DNA from: Acetobacteraceae bacterium
Lineage (GTDB): Bacteria > Pseudomonadota > Alphaproteobacteria > Acetobacterales > Acetobacteraceae
Direction: 5' to 3'
DNA length: 9,159 nucleotides
NCBI GenBank assembly: GCA_025356735.1
Contig: JANXRT010000256.1
Location: 1 to 9,159 of the forward strand
The notes under the pieces were generated by a model. It ran no database searches. It was not told where the DNA came from and saw only the letters and a program-made list of their open reading frames with translations. Both the position numbers and the translations under genes were made by a program. Positions 7,101 through 9,159 of the stretch are shown piece after piece; position 1 is the first letter of the stretch, and each line of letters opens with the position of its first letter.

Positions 7101-7983
7101 GCTGGGGCAGCGTGAGGTCACGCCGCACCAGCTCGACGATCTGCGCGAGAAACTCGCGCCACACCGGTTCGACCTCGCGATCGACCTGCGCAAGCAGCCG
7201 GACACGCGCGCGATCCTGCAGCAGGCGGGTGCCAGGTTCCTGGCCGGGTTCGATCACCGGGGCGAGTTCCCGTTCCTCGACGTTGCCCTGGAATGGGAGG
7301 GCGACGGCGCCATGCAGCGCAAGCGCGGCCCTATCGCCGACGACCTGGTCAACCTCGTCCACGCGGTCGAGACCGCCAGCGAGCCGCGCCGGTCCGGCAT
7401 CGGCCCGGCCTCGGGGCTGTCGGGAGAAGCACCCGGCTTCCTGCCGAAAGCCGCGCGCGCACTGTGGAGCCGCCCGGTGGTGGCGATCCATCCCGGCGTC
7501 GGCAACGTGTTGCGGCAGTGGCCGCCCGGGCACTTCGCCGCCGTGATAAACCTGCTGACCGAACGCGACCGGGTGGCCGTGGTGCTGATCGGCAGCGCCG
7601 ACGAGGCGCAAATATCCGAGCAGGTGCTGGCGCTCGTCACCAGCCGTAAGTCGGTGCGTTCGCTGGTCGGGCGTGTCGGCTTGCGCGACCTGCCGGCGCT
7701 GCTGCGCTCCTGCGCGCTGTTCATCGGCAACAACAGCGGGCCGAAGCACATCGCCGCCAGCCTCGGCGTGCCGACCATCGGCATCCATTCTGGCGTCGTC
7801 GATGCGGCCGAATGGGGGCCGGTCGGCGACCGCGCGGTGGCGCTCGCCCGCGACATGGCCTGCAGCCCCTGCTATCTCGACCGCATCGCCGACTGCCCGC
7901 GCGACCATGCCTGCATGAAGCAGCTGGCGCCGGCCCTGGTGCACCAGATGGCGGAGACGTTCCTGGCATGCACCCTTGACTGA
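4177..7983 (+). CDS. Multidomain glycosyltransferase: beta modules + degenerate GT2 + GT2 + GT9 (heptosyltransferase-like)
   Basis: The single frame encodes 1268 residues. About 15-105, 130-225 and 250-354 are three beta-rich modules sharing a G-W/R...V...G/R pattern; modules 2 and 3 have IEGWA/IRGWV and A-FP motifs. About 360-600 resembles the first GT2 of tandem-GT2 O-antigen proteins: FFKPDWSPDLLLSTNYIG (517-534) and a GDYDLVLRATE motif remain, but the usual DHDD is LRPGD. About 629-860 is an intact GT2 with VSIIIPTAG, LNDDTE (metal-binding D716/D717) and GDLDFCLR (D820, D822). About 910-1265 is GT9: KILVVKLDHIGDF, HPGVGN (1105-1110), GNNSGPKHIAASLG and cysteines 1229/1232/1240/1246. It is a cytoplasmic, presumably membrane-associated glycan enzyme. 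The start is the ATG at 4177, where family-like sequence begins; the SD is weak (GGGGG at 4162-4166). Upstream in-frame codons to 3919 lie inside hldE on the other strand. Linkage formed and acceptor are unknown. Confidence 0.93.
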   Translation: MRIELNPEVAGGATGGRQDRLIRGRVVTGPAVASVTLIFREEVVSHIVYPDPGPDPGDAPGDVKEFHFDLSFRRAAGSGDVGFAIEVQDRVGARHRETFRLALAADDDETGRIVSGPVGDPTSLATMTAPVFLYVERAERGGVLEIEGWAACLEGSVAVQILVAGRPAGVATLTDHRPQIAGAFPAYPAHAIRGFSWSGVVGESAGISVKAVGEDGCSHEIQVPAIRPSSLDGEPESSAAEAFTFHLDAPTLTRGVARCRGLDRLTIRGWVIGPAAIAAIDARMNGKTLGAAYHGLVRQDVAAAFPGQAGALHGGFAFHCPPHALTPGIHAVELVVVTDCGRSHVIGFTLKVEPSGIALPHATIRLRMSLAEADTGCAIVAALDRAAMGRTASFRLVLRHPGALDASRLRATLHSLRGQVHGDWRLRIAADSATIGKIAALIAATEADIAARIDLDTPHDVEEHPAASLVGILRPGDRLGCDALLEIALTAGKYRKADFFYADDPRCSPASGAREPFFKPDWSPDLLLSTNYIGRAWFASACLLTRAGITARDLEQAGDYDLVLRATEQAAGIRHVQKLLWLSADEDDSPKSQRAALAATVARRGIDGKILAGLAQGTWRLQRPTTTAGRVSIIIPTAGTAGHVRACIDSLRALTAFKNFEIVVIDNVPANDRPCRQYVAQAADRVIRETGAFNWSRFNNAAAATCTGEFLLFLNDDTEIVESGWLDALIEHAQRPEVGAVGARLLYPNRTVQHAGMFLSRPGIARHAFRHLAEDEPGYFGLAQTQRNVIAVTGACLLVRRELFERLAGFDEAHAVVAGDLDFCLRVHAAGLLTVLTPYSTLVHHESASRRRLAEQFDAGRFERRWGTLFSAGDPYFSPHLDRHADDYAPDDEPVISKYAAHPLFRRDQVKKILVVKLDHIGDFITAIPAIARLRLVFPTASLCLLAGPAVGALIDATPEIDEFIPFEFFHARSGLGQREVTPHQLDDLREKLAPHRFDLAIDLRKQPDTRAILQQAGARFLAGFDHRGEFPFLDVALEWEGDGAMQRKRGPIADDLVNLVHAVETASEPRRSGIGPASGLSGEAPGFLPKAARALWSRPVVAIHPGVGNVLRQWPPGHFAAVINLLTERDRVAVVLIGSADEAQISEQVLALVTSRKSVRSLVGRVGLRDLPALLRSCALFIGNNSGPKHIAASLGVPTIGIHSGVVDAAEWGPVGDRAVALARDMACSPCYLDRIADCPRDHACMKQLAPALVHQMAETFLACTLD

Positions 7984-7987
7984 CACG

Positions 7988-8740
7988 ATGGATGCCATGA
8001 TGGCGCTGGCGATCGGGCTTGCGACCCGCGCCGGGGCGGCGATCCTGGCCATCCGGGCGGCCGGGTTCGAGACCCTTGCCAAGCACGACCGATCCCCGGT
8101 CACCGCGGCGGACCATGCGGCGGAGGCGATCATCGTCGGCGGCCTGCGCGCGGCCTACCCAGGAATCCCGGTCATCGCCGAGGAGGAGGTCGCTGGCGGC
8201 CGCGCCGAGATCGCAGGCGACATGTTCTGGCTGGTCGATCCGCTCGACGGCACGCGGGAGTTCGTCGCCGGCACCGAGGACTTCACCGTCAACATCGGCC
8301 TGGTCCGCGACGGCCGCGCCGTGCTGGGCGTGGTCGGCGCCCCGGCGCTGGGCGAGCTTTTTTGCGGTGTCGTCGGCCGCGGGGCGTCCAAGCATGGCGA
8401 GACGGGCCGCCACTCCATACGCGTCCGCCCGCCGCCGCCCGGCGGTCTCGTCGTGATGGCCAGCCGGCATCACGGCGGACTTGCGGAACTCAACGGGTTC
8501 CTCGCCGGGCGCCGCGTCGCGAGCCTTCACCACGTCGGATCGAGCCTGAAATTCTGCCGGGTTGCGGAGGGCGAGGCTGATCTCTATCCGCGGCTCGGCC
8601 GCACGATGGAGTGGGACACGGCGGCGGCCCACGCCGTGGCGGAGGCGGCCGGCGCGCGCGTTACCGGCCTCGATGGCCAGCCTCTGTCGTACGGCAAGCC
8701 GGGCTTCGAAAACCCGCCCTTCGTCTGTGCCGCCGGATAG
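7988..8740 (+). CDS. cysQ: CysQ-type 3'(2'),5'-bisphosphate nucleotidase (inositol monophosphatase family)
   Basis: The product is 250 residues, normal for CysQ. Metal-site motifs of the Mg-dependent, Li-sensitive phosphatase family are present: EE in VIAEEEV (about 65-67), WLVDPLDGTREF with D84 and D87, and the second signature EWDTAAAHAV with D210. DPLDGTREF followed by EDFTVNIGL is characteristic of CysQ rather than of SuhB/ImpA. The enzyme would hydrolyse PAP to AMP (and PAPS to APS) in the cytoplasm, clearing the by-product of sulfate assimilation or sulfotransfer. The ATG at 7988 is 4 nt after the glycosyltransferase stop; a TTG at 7976 would overlap that gene, and ATGs at 7997 and 8000 are also in frame. 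No strong SD is seen, so translational coupling to the upstream gene is likely. A different small phosphomonoester substrate, perhaps glycan-related, cannot be excluded. Confidence 0.9.
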   Translation: MDAMMALAIGLATRAGAAILAIRAAGFETLAKHDRSPVTAADHAAEAIIVGGLRAAYPGIPVIAEEEVAGGRAEIAGDMFWLVDPLDGTREFVAGTEDFTVNIGLVRDGRAVLGVVGAPALGELFCGVVGRGASKHGETGRHSIRVRPPPPGGLVVMASRHHGGLAELNGFLAGRRVASLHHVGSSLKFCRVAEGEADLYPRLGRTMEWDTAAAHAVAEAAGARVTGLDGQPLSYGKPGFENPPFVCAAG

Positions 8741-8760
8741 GGGTTTTCCGGTTCGGAATA

Positions 8761-8789
8761 TTGTCCCTCCATCGAACGGCGGCTACGCT
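8761..8789 (+). promoter_or_regulatory. Candidate promoter for the WxxGxW small protein
   Basis: TTGTCC (8761-8766), a 17-nt spacer and TACGCT (8784-8789) have sigma70 geometry in the short gap after cysQ. The -10 is a weak match, so this is tentative. Confidence 0.35.
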
Positions 8790-8817
8790 CCGTCTTCAAT
8801 GGACGGGGGATCGATGG

Positions 8818-9042
8818 ATGCAGCGTCGTGGTTTTTTGCGATGGGCCGGGTTGGGGCTATTCGCTGGGGTGGCGACGCCGGTCGCGGCGCAACCCTACTA
8901 CAGCCGGCCGCCTTTGCCGCCGCCGCGGTTCGAGGTCCGGCCGCCGCCGCCGCGTGGCCCGTATCGCTGGCGCTGGGTGCCGGGCCACTGGCGCTGGAAC
9001 GGACGCCGGTGGCTATGGACCTCTGGACGCTGGCGTTACTGA
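8818..9042 (+). CDS. Small exported protein with WxxGxW (YXWXXGXW) repeat
   Basis: The product is 74 residues. It starts MQRRGFLRWAGLGLFAG, a short signal peptide with a twin-arginine-like RRGFL core, a hydrophobic stretch and a likely cleavage after PVAA before QPYY (about residue 25). The mature part is Pro/Arg/Trp-rich: a PPLPPPRF...RPPPPRGP linker, then WVPGHW and WTSGRW, two copies of the WxxGxW repeat found in many short periplasmic or envelope proteins of unknown function. The ATG at 8818 is preceded by GGGGGA at 8805-8810. The signal peptide and the proteobacteria-typical repeat outweigh the small size. Its last 30 nt overlap the tail of the convergent gene on the other strand. No biochemical function can be assigned. 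Confidence 0.8.
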   Translation: MQRRGFLRWAGLGLFAGVATPVAAQPYYSRPPLPPPRFEVRPPPPRGPYRWRWVPGHWRWNGRRWLWTSGRWRY

Positions 9043-9159
9043 CCGGCGCTCGACCTTCGGCGACGCGGCATCTCCGGACCGCAGCCGCAACAGGCTGATC
9101 GCGGCCGCGAGGACGGCTAGCCCGGCCGCCGCCAGAAGCGTGGCGGTGGTGCCGTTGGC
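9013..9159 (-). CDS. C-terminal fragment of a probable integral membrane protein (MFS-like), 5' end outside the window
   Basis: Reading leftwards from the window edge, the frame gives 48 residues before TAG at 9015-9013. A hydrophobic Ala/Leu-rich segment (TTATLLAAAGLAVLAAA) is followed by a basic RLRSGD...KVERRS tail. This looks like a last transmembrane helix plus cytoplasmic tail, common in MFS transporters, but the fragment is too short to name a family. Of the other two minus-strand frames, one is closed by a stop near 9118 and the other lacks this hydrophobic character. It would overlap the WxxGxW gene tail-to-tail by 30 nt. Confidence 0.5.
   Translation of the reverse strand, partial: ANGTTATLLAAAGLAVLAAAISLLRLRSGDAASPKVERRSVTPASRGP

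Noticed and set aside
6637..8133. 498-residue minus-strand frame opposite GT9 and cysQ
   Set aside because: No recognisable motif, spans two well-supported genes, composition typical of antisense frames.
8562..9098. 178-residue plus-strand frame over the end of cysQ and the WxxGxW gene
   Set aside because: Out of frame with both supported genes and lacks domain features.

Overview
The window comes from a high-GC bacterial chromosome. Gene content, codon use and the dispersed palindromic repeat suggest an alphaproteobacterium, most likely Rhodospirillales/Acetobacteraceae-like; this lineage call is inference. I see no IS element, phage gene, CRISPR array, tRNA or rRNA. Coding density is high, and the genes run in two divergent pairs with convergent borders.

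Layout. (1) 1-502 (-): the N-terminal 167 residues of a fold-III PLP decarboxylase (ornithine/lysine type), running off the left edge. (2) 503-806: a divergent intergenic region holding the decarboxylase leader (an SD-proximal hairpin, a 10-bp inverted repeat and very short uORFs). (3) 807-2399 (+): a class I SAM methyltransferase with a C-terminal 'methyltransferase regulatory' region. (4) about 2363-2478: a 116-bp palindromic element. It supplies the last 11 codons and the stop of the methyltransferase and carries a terminator-like hairpin closed by a C(UACG)G tetraloop. (5) 2498-4009 (-): hldE, the bifunctional heptose-7-phosphate kinase / heptose-1-phosphate adenylyltransferase. (6) 4010-4176: a divergent promoter region. 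It includes an exact 17-bp tandem duplication sitting on the hldE start codon. (7) 4177-7983 (+): a 1268-residue multidomain glycosyltransferase with three beta-rich modules, a decayed GT2-like domain, an intact GT2 and a C-terminal GT9 (heptosyltransferase) domain. (8) 7988-8740 (+): CysQ-type 3'(2'),5'-bisphosphate nucleotidase, directly behind it. (9) 8818-9042 (+): a small exported protein with a WxxGxW repeat. (10) 9013-9159 (-): the probable C-terminus of a multi-spanning membrane protein, possibly an MFS transporter.

How the genes fit together: HldE makes ADP-heptose, and GT9 enzymes use ADP-heptose (or a related nucleotide sugar) to build lipopolysaccharide core. The divergent hldE / GT2-GT9 pair therefore reads as a small surface-glycan unit, with donor synthesis on one strand and a fused polymerising or decorating enzyme on the other. 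CysQ is co-directional and nearly overlapping with the glycosyltransferase, so probably co-transcribed, although its own role is PAP/PAPS turnover.

The most interesting items are the 17-bp duplication that puts the SD-ATG of hldE out of frame and leaves a GTGA stop/start overlap, the GT2-like + GT2 + GT9 fusion, the repeat that became the methyltransferase C-terminus, and the structured decarboxylase leader.
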